64,000 nt of DNA from Raoultibacter timonensis. Lineage in GTDB: Bacteria > Actinomycetota > Coriobacteriia > Coriobacteriales > Eggerthellaceae. The DNA lies in the NCBI RefSeq assembly GCF_900240215.1, contig NZ_LT964681.1, forward strand, positions 329,620 to 393,619. The letters run 5' to 3'. This document shows, in pieces, positions 24,097-33,466 of this stretch. A program made the translations under genes and the position numbers. The notes under the pieces were generated by a model. The model searched no databases and had not been told where the DNA came from. It saw only the letters and a list, made by a program, of their open reading frames with translations. Each line of letters starts with the position of its first letter. The stretch's first letter is position 1.

Positions 24097-27000
24097 CTAC
24101 GCCTTTTCGGTGAGGTATTCGACCTCGCCGACGTTCTCGCTTGCAGGTTCCGGCGTTGCCGATTTCACGAACGCATCGCGCGACGCCTTCGCCTCATCCA
24201 CCTTGTCGGCCAAATTCGCCTTCGCCACCGAGATCATCAGCTTGATGCGGTTGAGCTGGTTGACCTCGGATGCGCCGGGATCGTAGTCGACCGCGACGAT
24301 GTTGCTCTCGGGGTAGCGGCGGCGCAGCTCCTTGATAACGGCCTTGCCCACCACGTGGTTCGGCAGACACGCGAAGGGCTGCGTGCACACGACGTTCGGT
24401 GCGCCTGTGCGGATGAGTTCGACCATCTCGGCCGTGAGCAGCCATCCCTCGCCCATCGAGTTGCACAGGCTCAAGATCTCGCTCGCGTACTCGGCAAGCT
24501 CGTAGATGCTCGCCGGAGGCTCGAAACGGTTCGATTTTGCAAGCGCTTTGGTCACGGGAGCACGGAACCTCTCGACCACCTTGAGCGCAATGCGGCTGCC
24601 GATGGCACCCTTCGCCGAACGACCGAGGGGGTCTTTCTGGAAGATTCCGCCCGCAATGCCGAACAGGAAGAATTCGATGAGGCCAGGAACGACAGCCTCG
24701 CAGCCTTCGCGCTCGATCACATCGATGATCTGGTTGTTTGCCGTAGGATGGAACTTGACGAGGATTTCGCCCACCACGCCGACACGAGGCTTGGCACCTT
24801 CGCCTTTGAGCGGCAGCGTATCGAAATCTTCGACGATCTGGCGCACCGTCCGTTTGAACTCGCCGCGCGAGGTGCCGCTCCCAAGCTGCTTCTTGCACGT
24901 GTCCATCCAGTAGTCGAACAGACGCGTTGCGCTCCCCCCCTCAACCTCGTAGGGACGCGTGCGGTACAAGCACATCATGAGCAGGTCGCCGTAGCACAGG
25001 GCGTATACCGCCTGCAGCAGCATCTTCGGCGTGATCTTGAAGCCGGGATTCTCCTCGTCGAGCTTTTTGAACGACAGCGAGATGACGGGAATGTGCTCGA
25101 GGCCGACCGACTTGAGCGCCTTGCGGATGAGCGCGATGTAGTTGGTCGCACGGCAGCCGCCGCCCGTCTGTGTGATGATGATGGCGAGCTTGTCGGTATC
25201 GTAGCGGCCGCTCATGACCGCTTCCATGACCTGCCCCGTCGTAAGGATCGACGGATAGCAGATGTCGTTGTTCACGTATTTGAGGCCCGCATCGACCGCA
25301 CCGTGATCGACCGACGGCAAAAGCTCGAGGTTGTAGCCGAACCGATGGAAGATGTCGATCAGAAGCTCGAAGTGGATGGGTGCCATCTGCGGAGCGAGAA
25401 TCGTATAGCCCTGGGCCTTCATCTCCTCGGTATACTGAGCGCGAGCGAATTCGGTCGGCGTACCTTCACGCTGCTTGAGCGCTTCCGCAGCCTCGGGATC
25501 GGCCTTTTCGGTGAACGTCTCGGGTACGATCGACGCACCGGCAAGCTCTGCGGCGATACGGCCCTCGGTCGCACCGGTCTTCTTGTCGAGCACGGCTTCG
25601 GGCGTTGTCGCGAGCGTCTCGAGGACGGCGCTCGCCGCCGGGCACCCGCGGTTCATGCTTTCCCTCTCGGCAGCATCGTCCGCCTGGTCTTTGAGCGCCG
25701 CAAGCAGGCTCCGCACGCGGATACGAGCAGCACCGAGGTTCGAAACCTCGTCGATTTTGAGCACGGTGTACACCTTGCCCGCCGCCTCGAGGATCTCCTG
25801 CACCTGATCGGTCGTGAGCGCATCGAGCCCGCAGCCGAACGAGTTCAGCTGGATGAGGTCGAGATCCTTGCGCTCGGTGGCAACCTTCGCCGCCGCGTAC
25901 AGACGCGTATGGTACATCCACTGGTCGACTACGCGGATGGGCCGCTCGAGCGTACCCAGGTGCGCAACCGAATCCTCGGTGAGCACCGCCAGCCCGAAGC
26001 TCGTCAAGAGCTCGGGGATAGCATGGTTGATTTCGGGATCGTTGTGGTACGGACGACCAGCGAGGACGATGCCGTGCGTACCGGTCTCCTCCATCCATGC
26101 GAGCGTTTCGGTGCCCTTGGCGCGGATGTCGCGCTTGAACGCCTCGTCCTCGGCCCACGCCGCCTCGACGGCAGCATCGATATCGGCCTGAGTCGGTGCG
26201 GGAACGCCTTCGCCCATAAGCTCGGGGTGAGCTTCGACGAGCTCGACGAACAGGCGCTTCTTCAGATGCTCCTTCTGATCGTAGGGCAGCCACGGGTTCA
26301 AAAACGCCGTTTCGGATTCGCGCAGTTCGTCGATGTTGAGGCGCAACGCCTCAGGATAGCTCGCCACGATCGGGCAGTTGAAGTGGTTGCCCGCACCTTC
26401 GTCCTCCTGTCGCTCCCACTTCGAGCAGGGGAACCAGATGAAATCGGGGTGCTTGTCGAGCAGGTTCATGATATGGCCGTGGGAAAGCTTCGCCGGATAG
26501 CACACCGATTCCGACGGCATCGACTCGATACCCGCCTCGTAGGTTTTCTTGGTTGAGGGATCGGAAAGCACCACGCGGTAGCCGAGCTCGGTGAAGAACG
26601 TGAACCAGAACGGGTAGTTCTCGTACATGTTGAGCGCGCGCGGAATGCCCACCGAGCCGCGTGGAGCGGCTTCGGCGGCAAGCGGCGTGTAGTCGAACAG
26701 GCGCTTGCTCTTGTACTCGTAGAGGTTGGGGACGTTTTTGCTCTCGTCGAGCGTGCCAGCGCCCTTTTCGCAGCGGTTGCCCGTGATGAAACGGCGATGC
26801 TTGCCGGTGACCTCGTCTTTGCCGAAATCGTTCACCGTGAGCAGACACGAGTTCGAGCAGCCCTTACAGCGAACGGTCTTGTGCGTGGGGCTGAGCGACG
26901 CAAGCTGGTCGAGCGTGAGCATCGAGGTCTGCACGGTGCCGCGGCCGCCCATGCGAAGCGCGTCCTCGCCGTATCGGTCGCGTGCGAGCAGCGCTGCGCC

Positions 27001-28755
27001 GTACGCACCCATGTTGCCCGCGATGTCGGGACGCACCGCATTGACCTCGGAAAGCTGTTCGAACGCACGCAAGACGGCGTCGTTCAAGAACGTTCCGCCC
27101 TGCACGATGACCTTGCTTCCCACATCATGGGGATCGCGGATCTTGATGACCTTGAACAGCGCGTTCTTGATGACCGAGATGGCGAGGCCCGCAGCGATAT
27201 CGCCTACCGTCGCACCTTCCTTCTGCGCCTGCTTCACGCGGCTGTTCATGAACACGGTGCAGCGGCTGCCGAGATCGACGGGGTTTTCGGCCTCGATGGC
27301 CGTGCTTGCGAACTCCGCCACATCGAGGTTCAAACCCGTCGCGAAGCTTTCGATGAAGCTGCCGCAGCCCGAAGAGCACGCCTCGTTGAGCATGATGTGG
27401 TCGATCACGCCGTCCTTCACGCGCAGGCATTTCATATCCTGACCGCCGATATCGAGGATGAACTCGACGCCGGGCAGCATTTCCTGGGCGCCGCGCAGGT
27501 GCGCGACCGTCTCGATCTCGCCCGAGTCCACGCGCAGCGCCTCAAGCAGCAAACCTTCGCCGTATCCCGTCACGGTCGCGTGGCCGATGCGCACGGCAGG
27601 CTCCCCCGTCTCGGCATCGACGGGCAGCGCGTTGTACATGTTGGCAAGCGCCGCCTTGGCGCATCCGAGCACATCTCCCTTGTTGCTCGCATAGTGCGTC
27701 CACAGAAGGCTGCCGTCTTCTCCGATGAGCGCCGCCTTGAACGTGGTCGAACCCGCATCGATGCCGAGATAGGCCACGCCCTCGTACGCCATGAGATCGC
27801 CGCGGCGCACGCGCTCGTTGCTGTGGCGCTCTTTGAACTCGTCGTAATCGTCGGCGCTTGCGAACAAGGGAGCGAGGCGCACCACTTCGGAACCTTGGAT
27901 ATCGCCGAGACCCTTCAGACGATCGACCACCTCGCCGAGTCGCTCGGCTTTGGCCTCGTGGCCCGCTATGGCGCAGCCCGAAGCAACGAACAGGTGGGCG
28001 TCGTGGGGAACGATGATATGCTCCTCGTCGAGGCCGAGCGTCTCGTAGAAGCGCTTGCGCAGCTCGGGAAGGTACTGCAAAGGACCGCCGAGAAACGCGA
28101 CGTTGCCGCGGATCGGACGGCCGCACGCAAGGCCCGAGATGGTCTGCGTCACAACCGATTGGAAGATCGAGGCCGCGATATCCTCTTTGCGGGCGCCCTC
28201 GTTCAGAAGCGGCTGCACGTCGGTTTTGGCGAACACGCCACAGCGGCTTGCAATGGGGTAGATCGTCGTATGGTTCTGCGCAAGCTCGTTCAAACCGCCC
28301 GCATCGGTATTGAGAAGCGCCGCCATCTGATCGATGAACGCGCCGGTTCCGCCCGCGCATGTTCCGTTCATGCGCTGCTCGATGCCCTGATCGAAGTAGA
28401 TGATCTTCGCATCTTCGCCGCCGAGCTCGATGGCCACGTCTGTTTTAGGGATGAAGGTCTCTACCGCCGTCTTGCTGGCGATGACCTCCTGCACGAACTC
28501 GATGTTGAGCCATTGAGCCAAAAGCAGACCGCCCGAACCGGTGATGGCGATGGTCATCGCCTTGTCGCCGTATTCTTGCGCGGCCTCCTCGAGCACCTCG
28601 ATGATCGTCGCCCGCACATCGGCGTGATGACGACGGTACAGGGAATAGCGGATGGCGTTCTCGCTATCGAGAATCGCCAGTTTGACGGTGGTCGACCCCA
28701 CATCGATGCCGATGTGCAGGATTTCGTTTTCCTGTTGGACGGACTCGGTGGTCAC
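24097..28755 (-). CDS. BadF/HgdC-type acyl-CoA dehydratase activator ATPase, two ASKHA domains with DUF2229 (1552 aa)
   Basis: Very large modular protein. Two BcrAD/BadFG ATPase domains are in tandem. The first (about 12-270) has [16 protein letters not shown] and [13 protein letters not shown]. The second (about 325-590) has [15 protein letters not shown] and [17 protein letters not shown]2229-type region follows (about 690-900; [16 protein letters not shown], with [10 protein letters not shown]), then a 2-hydroxyglutaryl-CoA-dehydratase-D-like carboxy half. The Cys residues of the two activator motifs would hold a [4Fe-4S] cluster. Short activators of this family use ATP to inject electrons into dehydratases or reductases; the partner and substrate of this giant form are not established. 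It lies 31 bases downstream of a TetR regulator, and a strong terminator follows. Confidence 0.9.
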   Translation of the reverse strand: MTTESVQQENEILHIGIDVGSTTVKLAILDSENAIRYSLYRRHHADVRATIIEVLEEAAQEYGDKAMTIAITGSGGLLLAQWLNIEFVQEVIASKTAVETFIPKTDVAIELGGEDAKIIYFDQGIEQRMNGTCAGGTGAFIDQMAALLNTDAGGLNELAQNHTTIYPIASRCGVFAKTDVQPLLNEGARKEDIAASIFQSVVTQTISGLACGRPIRGNVAFLGGPLQYLPELRKRFYETLGLDEEHIIVPHDAHLFVASGCAIAGHEAKAERLGEVVDRLKGLGDIQGSEVVRLAPLFASADDYDEFKERHSNERVRRGDLMAYEGVAYLGIDAGSTTFKAALIGEDGSLLWTHYASNKGDVLGCAKAALANMYNALPVDAETGEPAVRIGHATVTGYGEGLLLEALRVDSGEIETVAHLRGAQEMLPGVEFILDIGGQDMKCLRVKDGVIDHIMLNEACSSGCGSFIESFATGLNLDVAEFASTAIEAENPVDLGSRCTVFMNSRVKQAQKEGATVGDIAAGLAISVIKNALFKVIKIRDPHDVGSKVIVQGGTFLNDAVLRAFEQLSEVNAVRPDIAGNMGAYGAALLARDRYGEDALRMGGRGTVQTSMLTLDQLASLSPTHKTVRCKGCSNSCLLTVNDFGKDEVTGKHRRFITGNRCEKGAGTLDESKNVPNLYEYKSKRLFDYTPLAAEAAPRGSVGIPRALNMYENYPFWFTFFTELGYRVVLSDPSTKKTYEAGIESMPSESVCYPAKLSHGHIMNLLDKHPDFIWFPCSKWERQEDEGAGNHFNCPIVASYPEALRLNIDELRESETAFLNPWLPYDQKEHLKKRLFVELVEAHPELMGEGVPAPTQADIDAAVEAAWAEDEAFKRDIRAKGTETLAWMEETGTHGIVLAGRPYHNDPEINHAIPELLTSFGLAVLTEDSVAHLGTLERPIRVVDQWMYHTRLYAAAKVATERKDLDLIQLNSFGCGLDALTTDQVQEILEAAGKVYTVLKIDEVSNLGAARIRVRSLLAALKDQADDAAERESMNRGCPAASAVLETLATTPEAVLDKKTGATEGRIAAELAGASIVPETFTEKADPEAAEALKQREGTPTEFARAQYTEEMKAQGYTILAPQMAPIHFELLIDIFHRFGYNLELLPSVDHGAVDAGLKYVNNDICYPSILTTGQVMEAVMSGRYDTDKLAIIITQTGGGCRATNYIALIRKALKSVGLEHIPVISLSFKKLDEENPGFKITPKMLLQAVYALCYGDLLMMCLYRTRPYEVEGGSATRLFDYWMDTCKKQLGSGTSRGEFKRTVRQIVEDFDTLPLKGEGAKPRVGVVGEILVKFHPTANNQIIDVIEREGCEAVVPGLIEFFLFGIAGGIFQKDPLGRSAKGAIGSRIALKVVERFRAPVTKALAKSNRFEPPASIYELAEYASEILSLCNSMGEGWLLTAEMVELIRTGAPNVVCTQPFACLPNHVVGKAVIKELRRRYPESNIVAVDYDPGASEVNQLNRIKLMISVAKANLADKVDEAKASRDAFVKSATPEPASENVGEVEYLTEKA

Positions 28756-28786
28756 GATTTTCTCCTTCGGCTGCTTATCTTCATCG

Positions 28787-29467
28787 TTACAATTTGATCG
28801 ATTCGCCCGGCTTGATGAAGAGAAGCCTCATAGCGATGAGGGCCATCTCTTCCGAGCTTTCCCGCATGCCCGTTTCGATCCACTGCATGATCACCCCGAG
28901 ATAGGCGGAAGCGAAAAATGCAATGTAGTAGTTCACGAACGGCGTTGGGTTGCTGCGATACCGCTCGTGAAGAATGGATTGGATGAGGTTGCCGCACACC
29001 CTGTCACGGAGGCGGGGGCCGAAACCAACATCTCCCCCGGGGCCGAGCACGGCATGGAGGAAATCCCCCTCCGCGCGCAGATAGTCGAACAGCTCGACCA
29101 GAAAGGGAAGAGGCTTCTTCCTCAGCTGATACGCGAGGATCTCTTTGAGATTCAAGCTGCGCATCTTGTCTTGGAACCGTTCGAGATCGGTCATGACTTC
29201 CGCCTCGAACGACGCAAGCAGATCGTCTTTGTCCTGATAGTGGTTGTAGAACGTACCGCGGTTCAGATCGGCGCGAGCGCAGAGGTCGTTCACCGTGATG
29301 TTGTCGAACCCGCATTCCTCCATAAGCACGATCAGCGCATCGCGCAACGCCTTTTTAGAGCGGGTGATACGCCGGTCGACCGTACATGCGGTCGGAACCG
29401 CAGAGCCTTCGGCTCCGCTCGATTCCCCGAGCGCCGCACAGTCGAGTGCTGCTGCAGCTTCGGCCAT
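28787..29467 (-). CDS. TetR/AcrR-family transcriptional regulator
   Basis: A 226-residue repressor. After a 30-residue disordered lead comes the TetR helix-turn-helix ([30 protein letters not shown]) at about 57-85. The ligand domain is of the DhaS type (TetR_C_8-like). The start at 29467 has AAGAAGG at good spacing. A longer frame starts 19 bases from the predicted transcription start and lacks a ribosome site. It probably controls itself and the activator ATPase downstream through the dyads at 29526-29565. Confidence 0.9.
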   Translation of the reverse strand: MAEAAAALDCAALGESSGAEGSAVPTACTVDRRITRSKKALRDALIVLMEECGFDNITVNDLCARADLNRGTFYNHYQDKDDLLASFEAEVMTDLERFQDKMRSLNLKEILAYQLRKKPLPFLVELFDYLRAEGDFLHAVLGPGGDVGFGPRLRDRVCGNLIQSILHERYRSNPTPFVNYYIAFFASAYLGVIMQWIETGMRESSEEMALIAMRLLFIKPGESIKL

Positions 29468-29525
29468 GGCACCTTCTTTCCGCGGCATCGCGACTTCCGC
29501 CGCGCATCGCTCCTGTTCACCTTTG

Positions 29526-29599
29526 ATAATGAACAATTCGATCATTATTCAACACTTTGTTCAATAGCGTATTGTACGGGAAAAGGGCGGTTTTCTCAA
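29526..29599 (-). promoter_or_regulatory. Promoter and operator of the TetR operon
   Basis: On the minus strand there is a -35 TTGAGA (29594-29599), a 17-base spacer and a -10 TACAAT (29571-29576). The expected transcription start falls in a near-perfect dyad at 29547-29565 (ATTCAACA-CTT-TGTTCAAT, one mismatch). A second dyad, ATAATGA-N9-TCATTAT (29526-29548), adjoins it. TetR proteins bind such 15-20 bp dyads, so autorepression is likely. Confidence 0.65.
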
Positions 29600-29684
29600 C
29601 AGGGATACCGTATTCAATAGGAAAGATCACACCATTTCGCAAAGACAGCCGGATCGCTTTCATCGGAAGGTGGTCGCCGCCCAA

Positions 29685-29849
29685 GATGGCAGAAAAGGCG
29701 AGTAATTCGTCGTTGATGCGGCGCTTGCTCGGCAGCCTGCGCAATCGGCGTTCACTTCTTTATCGTTCTCCCCGCTCAGTCCCCTATCCGCATCGTCGGC
29801 TGCGAGCATGGGTTTCGACGGCGACGAATTGCTCGCCTTTTCTGCCATC
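29685..29849. repeat. Intergenic inverted-repeat element (165 bp)
   Basis: A 28-bp arm at 29685-29712 (beginning GATGGCAGAAAAGGCGAG) recurs inverted at 29822-29849 with a single T:G change. Inside, TGCTCGGCAGC and GCTGCGAGCA could form a second stem. It lies immediately upstream of the ornithine-cyclodeaminase promoter. No open frame of interest is inside. Confidence 0.8.
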
Positions 29850-29872
29850 ATTTGGGTCTTTTGAACGGATGC

Positions 29873-29902
29873 TTCACAGCTCCGCAGAAATCCGTTTATA
29901 AT
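29873..29902 (+). promoter_or_regulatory. Promoter of the cyclodeaminase/aminotransferase operon
   Basis: The -35 TTCACA (29873-29878), an 18-base spacer and a perfect -10 TATAAT (29897-29902) predict a start near 29909 and a leader of about 48 bases. Confidence 0.7.
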
Positions 29903-29939
29903 GAGCCACGTCAGCACAGTCAGACAGAAAGGATCAGAT

Positions 29940-29963
29940 ATGAGGTCAGAACAAGTATGCTAA
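29940..29963 (+). CDS. Possible 7-codon upstream peptide overlapping the next start
   Basis: ATG at 29940 follows AAAGGATC at good spacing and encodes MRSEQVC before a TAA at 29961-29963. The stop overlaps the start codon of the cyclodeaminase-like gene (ATG 29957). It could act as a translational coupler or attenuating leader. The better Shine-Dalgarno belongs to this tiny frame, not to the main gene. Confidence 0.35.
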   Translation: MRSEQVC

Positions 29964-30997
29964 CCGGCGGCGCTTGCGCCGCCACGATCCGCGTTCTCAG
30001 CAGTGCGGATCTGAAACCCCTGCTCACCTTCGCCCAGATCATCGATCAAGCGGAGCGGGCGTACGTCTGGAAGTCAGAAGGTCTCACTTCCACTTTCCCC
30101 TTGGTGTTCCACGAGTTTGCGCCCGGCACGGCCGACATGGACATCAAATCGGGTCACTTGAAACCAGCCGGCATCTTCGGCATGAAGCTGGTCTCGTTCT
30201 TCGAACCAAACATCCAAAAAGGAATAGCCCCGCTCAACGCCTCGATCATGCTCTACGATGATACGAATGGGCTGCTGCGCGCCGTTATCGAGGGTGCGCA
30301 TCTCGGCGGGCTGCGCACCGGTGCCGCCGCAGCTCTCGGCGCAAAGCACTTGGCGCGGCGTTCGAGCGAAAAGTTCCTCGTCATCGGATGCGGGCATCAG
30401 TGCACCTACCAGGTTGCCGCAATGCTCACAGCCCTACCGGGAATCCGCCATGTTTCGGTCTGCGATCCGAGAACGCCTTCGCAAGCCGTTAAAATGGCAG
30501 CCGATCTGCCCGAACGGCTCGAAGCCGATTTCGGCATCGATGCGCAGGGCGTCGGCTTCGAAGCGATCGACAACCTCGAAGCAGCGGTCCGCAGAAGCGA
30601 CGTCATCACGACGATCACCCCCGCCCGAGAGCCGATCGTCAAGGATGGCTGGGTGTCTCCCGGCACGCACATAAACTGCGTCGGCGCCGACATGAAAGGC
30701 AAGCAGGAAGTCGAAAGCGCCCTCGTTGCCCGCGCTCGCGTGTTCACCGACGATACGGCGCAATGCGTCGATGTCGGCGAAATCGAAGTGCCGCTTTCCG
30801 AAAAGGTCATCTCGATCGAACGCATCGCAGGCGAAATCGGAGACGTCATCGTCGGTACCGTTCAAGGAAGACAATTCGAAAACGACATAACCCTGTTCGA
30901 TACGACGGGCCTCGCCATCCAAGACCTGGCAGCCGCCAAAGCAGCCCTCGATGCCGCCGAAGCCGACAATGCGGGAGCATCGATAGATTTCGCTTGA
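29957..30997 (+). CDS. Ornithine cyclodeaminase / mu-crystallin family protein
   Basis: A 346-residue NAD(P)-binding protein. The amino half carries the family substrate region (PLVFHEFAPGTADMDIKSGH and GMKLVSFF). GALRTGAA is represented by LGGLRTGAAAALGAKHLA, and the Rossmann motif by FLVIGCGHQCTYQ. A later signature is NCVGADMKGKQEV. The family includes ornithine cyclodeaminase (ornithine to proline plus ammonia), alanine dehydrogenases and ketimine reductases, so the exact reaction is uncertain. It heads an operon with two aminotransferases, which favours an amino-acid or ketimine role. Start chosen at ATG 29957, the first in frame after the promoter. Confidence 0.85.
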   Translation: MLTGGACAATIRVLSSADLKPLLTFAQIIDQAERAYVWKSEGLTSTFPLVFHEFAPGTADMDIKSGHLKPAGIFGMKLVSFFEPNIQKGIAPLNASIMLYDDTNGLLRAVIEGAHLGGLRTGAAAALGAKHLARRSSEKFLVIGCGHQCTYQVAAMLTALPGIRHVSVCDPRTPSQAVKMAADLPERLEADFGIDAQGVGFEAIDNLEAAVRRSDVITTITPAREPIVKDGWVSPGTHINCVGADMKGKQEVESALVARARVFTDDTAQCVDVGEIEVPLSEKVISIERIAGEIGDVIVGTVQGRQFENDITLFDTTGLAIQDLAAAKAALDAAEADNAGASIDFA

Positions 30998-31038
30998 ACC
31001 GAACCGTACTGCCGCATGGCAGAGAAATGGAGTAAACC

Positions 31039-32172
31039 ATGCATATCCGTGATTTCGGCGTAGAGATGTGGATGAACGAATACGAGAACGACTGCACGTA
31101 CAACCTTGCCGAGACCTGCGTGAAATCCCTCACGGTCGACGAGCTCGTCTCGCTCGCCGGCCGAGGCGACGACGTATGGGACGATATCCGTGCGATGCAG
31201 CTCACCTACGGGGCGATCGAAGGCTCTGATCGTCTGCGTACGGGCATAAGCGGCCTGTACGAGACGATCGGGCTTCCTAACATCACCATCACCCACGGTG
31301 CCATCGGAGCCAACGACCTCGCCATCAACGCGCTGGTCGATCCCGGCGACCACGTGATCAGCGTACTGCCCACCTACCAACAGCTCTATTCGATTCCCGA
31401 ATCGCTCGGCGCACGGGTGAGCATCTGCCACCTGAAACCGGAGAACGGTTTCCTTCCCGACCTCGACGAAATGCGCGCCTTCGCGCAGGACGGCGTGAAG
31501 CTCATCTGCGTCAACAACCCCAACAACCCCTCGGGGGCGGTCATGGGCGAGGCGTTCATGCGCGAAATCGTCGCAATAGCCCGCGAACACGATGCCTGGG
31601 TGCTCTGCGACGAGGCCTATCGCGGCCTCAACCATGCGCCCTACGGGCAGAACTTCGCCCCCGCCATGGCAGACCTGTACGAGAAGGGCGTAAGCGTCGG
31701 TTCGTTCTCCAAGACGTTCTCGCTCGCGGGACTCCGGCTCGGATGGGTCGCCGCACCCGAAGAGCTCATCACGCGCATAAGCCGTCGGCGCGACTACAAC
31801 ACGATCAGCTGCGGCATGATCGACGACTACCTGGCAACCATGGCCATCGAGAACCGCGAAGCGCTGCTGCGGCGCAACCTCAAGATCGTCGCCGATAACG
31901 CAGCGGTCCTCGATGAGTGGGTGCAAAGCGAACCCCGCATCTCCTACGTCGCCCCCAAAGGCGGAACCACGGCGTTTCTGCGCTACGACGCCGACATCGA
32001 CAGCGTGACGTTCTGCAAGCGCCTGCTTGAAGAGAAGGGCGTGCTGTTGCTGCCCGGATCCGCCATGGACATGGAAGGATGGCTCCGCATCGGATACTGC
32101 TACGCGGAAGACACCTCGCAGCTCGGGCAAGGACTCGCGCTCGTATCCGAATTCCTCAGGAACTTCGATTAG
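31039..32172 (+). CDS. PLP-dependent aminotransferase, class I/II
   Basis: A 377-residue fold-type I enzyme. The PLP lysine is in SFSKTFSLAGLRLGW, the cofactor Asp/Tyr is in CDEAYRGL, and the substrate region NNPNNPSG is typical. It has the look of the aspartate aminotransferase superfamily branch that includes capreomycidine-synthase-like proteins. It transfers an amino group between an amino acid and a keto acid; the substrate is unknown. The start follows ATGGAG. It lies 41 bases after the cyclodeaminase-like gene and 15 before a second aminotransferase, so an operon is likely. Confidence 0.9.
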   Translation: MHIRDFGVEMWMNEYENDCTYNLAETCVKSLTVDELVSLAGRGDDVWDDIRAMQLTYGAIEGSDRLRTGISGLYETIGLPNITITHGAIGANDLAINALVDPGDHVISVLPTYQQLYSIPESLGARVSICHLKPENGFLPDLDEMRAFAQDGVKLICVNNPNNPSGAVMGEAFMREIVAIAREHDAWVLCDEAYRGLNHAPYGQNFAPAMADLYEKGVSVGSFSKTFSLAGLRLGWVAAPEELITRISRRRDYNTISCGMIDDYLATMAIENREALLRRNLKIVADNAAVLDEWVQSEPRISYVAPKGGTTAFLRYDADIDSVTFCKRLLEEKGVLLLPGSAMDMEGWLRIGYCYAEDTSQLGQGLALVSEFLRNFD

Positions 32173-32187
32173 CGCGGAGGCCACCTC

Positions 32188-33363
32188 ATGAGGCACTTCT
32201 CTTCGAAACGCATGCTCGGCAGCGACGGGCTCGGCACCATGATGGCGGCATCCGACGCCGCACTCTCAAAAGCCGTTATCGACCTGTCGCTCGGCGATCC
32301 CGACCTCGATACCGACGCCGCCGTAATCGAGAAAGCCTTCGAGGACGCAAAGCGCGGCTTCACCCACTACGCGCCCGCCCTCGGCGACCCTGATCTCATC
32401 GATGCGATCAGGGTCGCCTGGCACGAGGATTACGGCATCGGCGTCGATGAGAACCGCATCATGGTGACGGCGAGCGGATGCCACGCGATGTGGCTGCTGC
32501 TTTCGGCCATCCTCGATCCCGGCGACGAGGTGATCGTTTTCGCCCCGTACTTCCCGCCCTACCCCGACCAGATCGAAGCAGCGGGCGGCGCTGCCGTTAT
32601 AGTCGGCACCGATCCTGACGGCGGTTTTATACCCGACGCGGATGCGCTCGGCCGCGCCATCGGGCCGCACACCAAAGCGGTCATCGTCAACACGCCCTGC
32701 AACCCCACGGGTGCATGCCTGACTCGCGAGCAGATGGAGCCCCTGCTCGCGACATGCGTGAACCACGAACTGCTGCTCATCGCCGACGACATCTACACGG
32801 CCTACGACTTCGGCTCGCCGTTCGTCCCTTTCGCCGGGCTTACGGGATCCGATGGATGCGTGGCAACCGTAAAGTCTTTTTCGAAGGACTACTGCATGAG
32901 CGGCTGGAGGGTCGGCTACACCGTAGCGCCGCCCGACGTTATCGCGGCCATGCGAAAGGTCAACGAAAGCAACGTGTTCACCGCGCCGATCGTTTCGCAG
33001 CGTGCAGCGCTGCACGCCCTCGATGCACGAACGAGCATCAGGGCATGCGTACACGATACGTACGAGAAGCGCATGGCCTACGCGCTTTCGAGGGTTGCAG
33101 GAATTTCCGGCGTGGACGCCTCACCCGCGAGCGGAAGCCTGTATTTGTTTCTCGACGTGAGGAACAGCGGGTTTACCGACGAAGCGTTCGCGGCAGCACT
33201 GCTCGAACGCGAACGGATATCGGTCATCCCCGGCAGCGCGTTCGGGGACGCCGGACGCGGCTTCGTCCGCATTGCCCTCAGAGTCGATGTCGCCGCCCTC
33301 GCCTTTGTATTCGACGCGATCGAGCGGATCGCAGTCGGCGGCGAGCAAGAGGCGGGGGATTAA
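32188..33363 (+). CDS. PLP-dependent aminotransferase, aspartate-aminotransferase-like
   Basis: A 391-residue fold-type I aminotransferase. The PLP lysine is in SFSKDYCMSGWRVGY. The motif NTPCNPTG contacts the substrate, and IADDIYTAYDF holds the cofactor Asp and Tyr. GDPDLDTDAAVIEKAFEDA is typical of the aspartate/tyrosine branch. The start follows a strong GGAGG. It is the third gene of the operon. Having two different aminotransferases beside an ornithine-cyclodeaminase-like protein suggests a dedicated amino-acid conversion or salvage route, not yet identifiable. Confidence 0.9.
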   Translation: MRHFSSKRMLGSDGLGTMMAASDAALSKAVIDLSLGDPDLDTDAAVIEKAFEDAKRGFTHYAPALGDPDLIDAIRVAWHEDYGIGVDENRIMVTASGCHAMWLLLSAILDPGDEVIVFAPYFPPYPDQIEAAGGAAVIVGTDPDGGFIPDADALGRAIGPHTKAVIVNTPCNPTGACLTREQMEPLLATCVNHELLLIADDIYTAYDFGSPFVPFAGLTGSDGCVATVKSFSKDYCMSGWRVGYTVAPPDVIAAMRKVNESNVFTAPIVSQRAALHALDARTSIRACVHDTYEKRMAYALSRVAGISGVDASPASGSLYLFLDVRNSGFTDEAFAAALLERERISVIPGSAFGDAGRGFVRIALRVDVAALAFVFDAIERIAVGGEQEAGD

Positions 33364-33412
33364 CGGCTGCGGCGATGCAACGTCGATTGTCACCCCGATC
33401 AATTCGTTGCAG

Positions 33413-33441
33413 TTGACGGAAGCCCTGCGCTCGCCTACCAT
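33413..33441 (+). promoter_or_regulatory. Promoter of birA
   Basis: The -35 TTGACG (33413-33418), a 17-base spacer and the -10 TACCAT (33436-33441) predict a start near 33448, just ahead of GGAAGG and the GTG start at 33467. Confidence 0.6.
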
Positions 33442-33466
33442 GCGCTTACCGATCGGAAGGCTCGTA

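Noticed and set aside
24091-28797. Very long plus-strand reading frames (821 and 666 codons) opposite the activator ATPase
   Set aside because: They mirror the codon bias of the minus-strand gene (high GC at third positions suppresses antisense stops), are rich in Arg and His, and have no family match or ribosome site.
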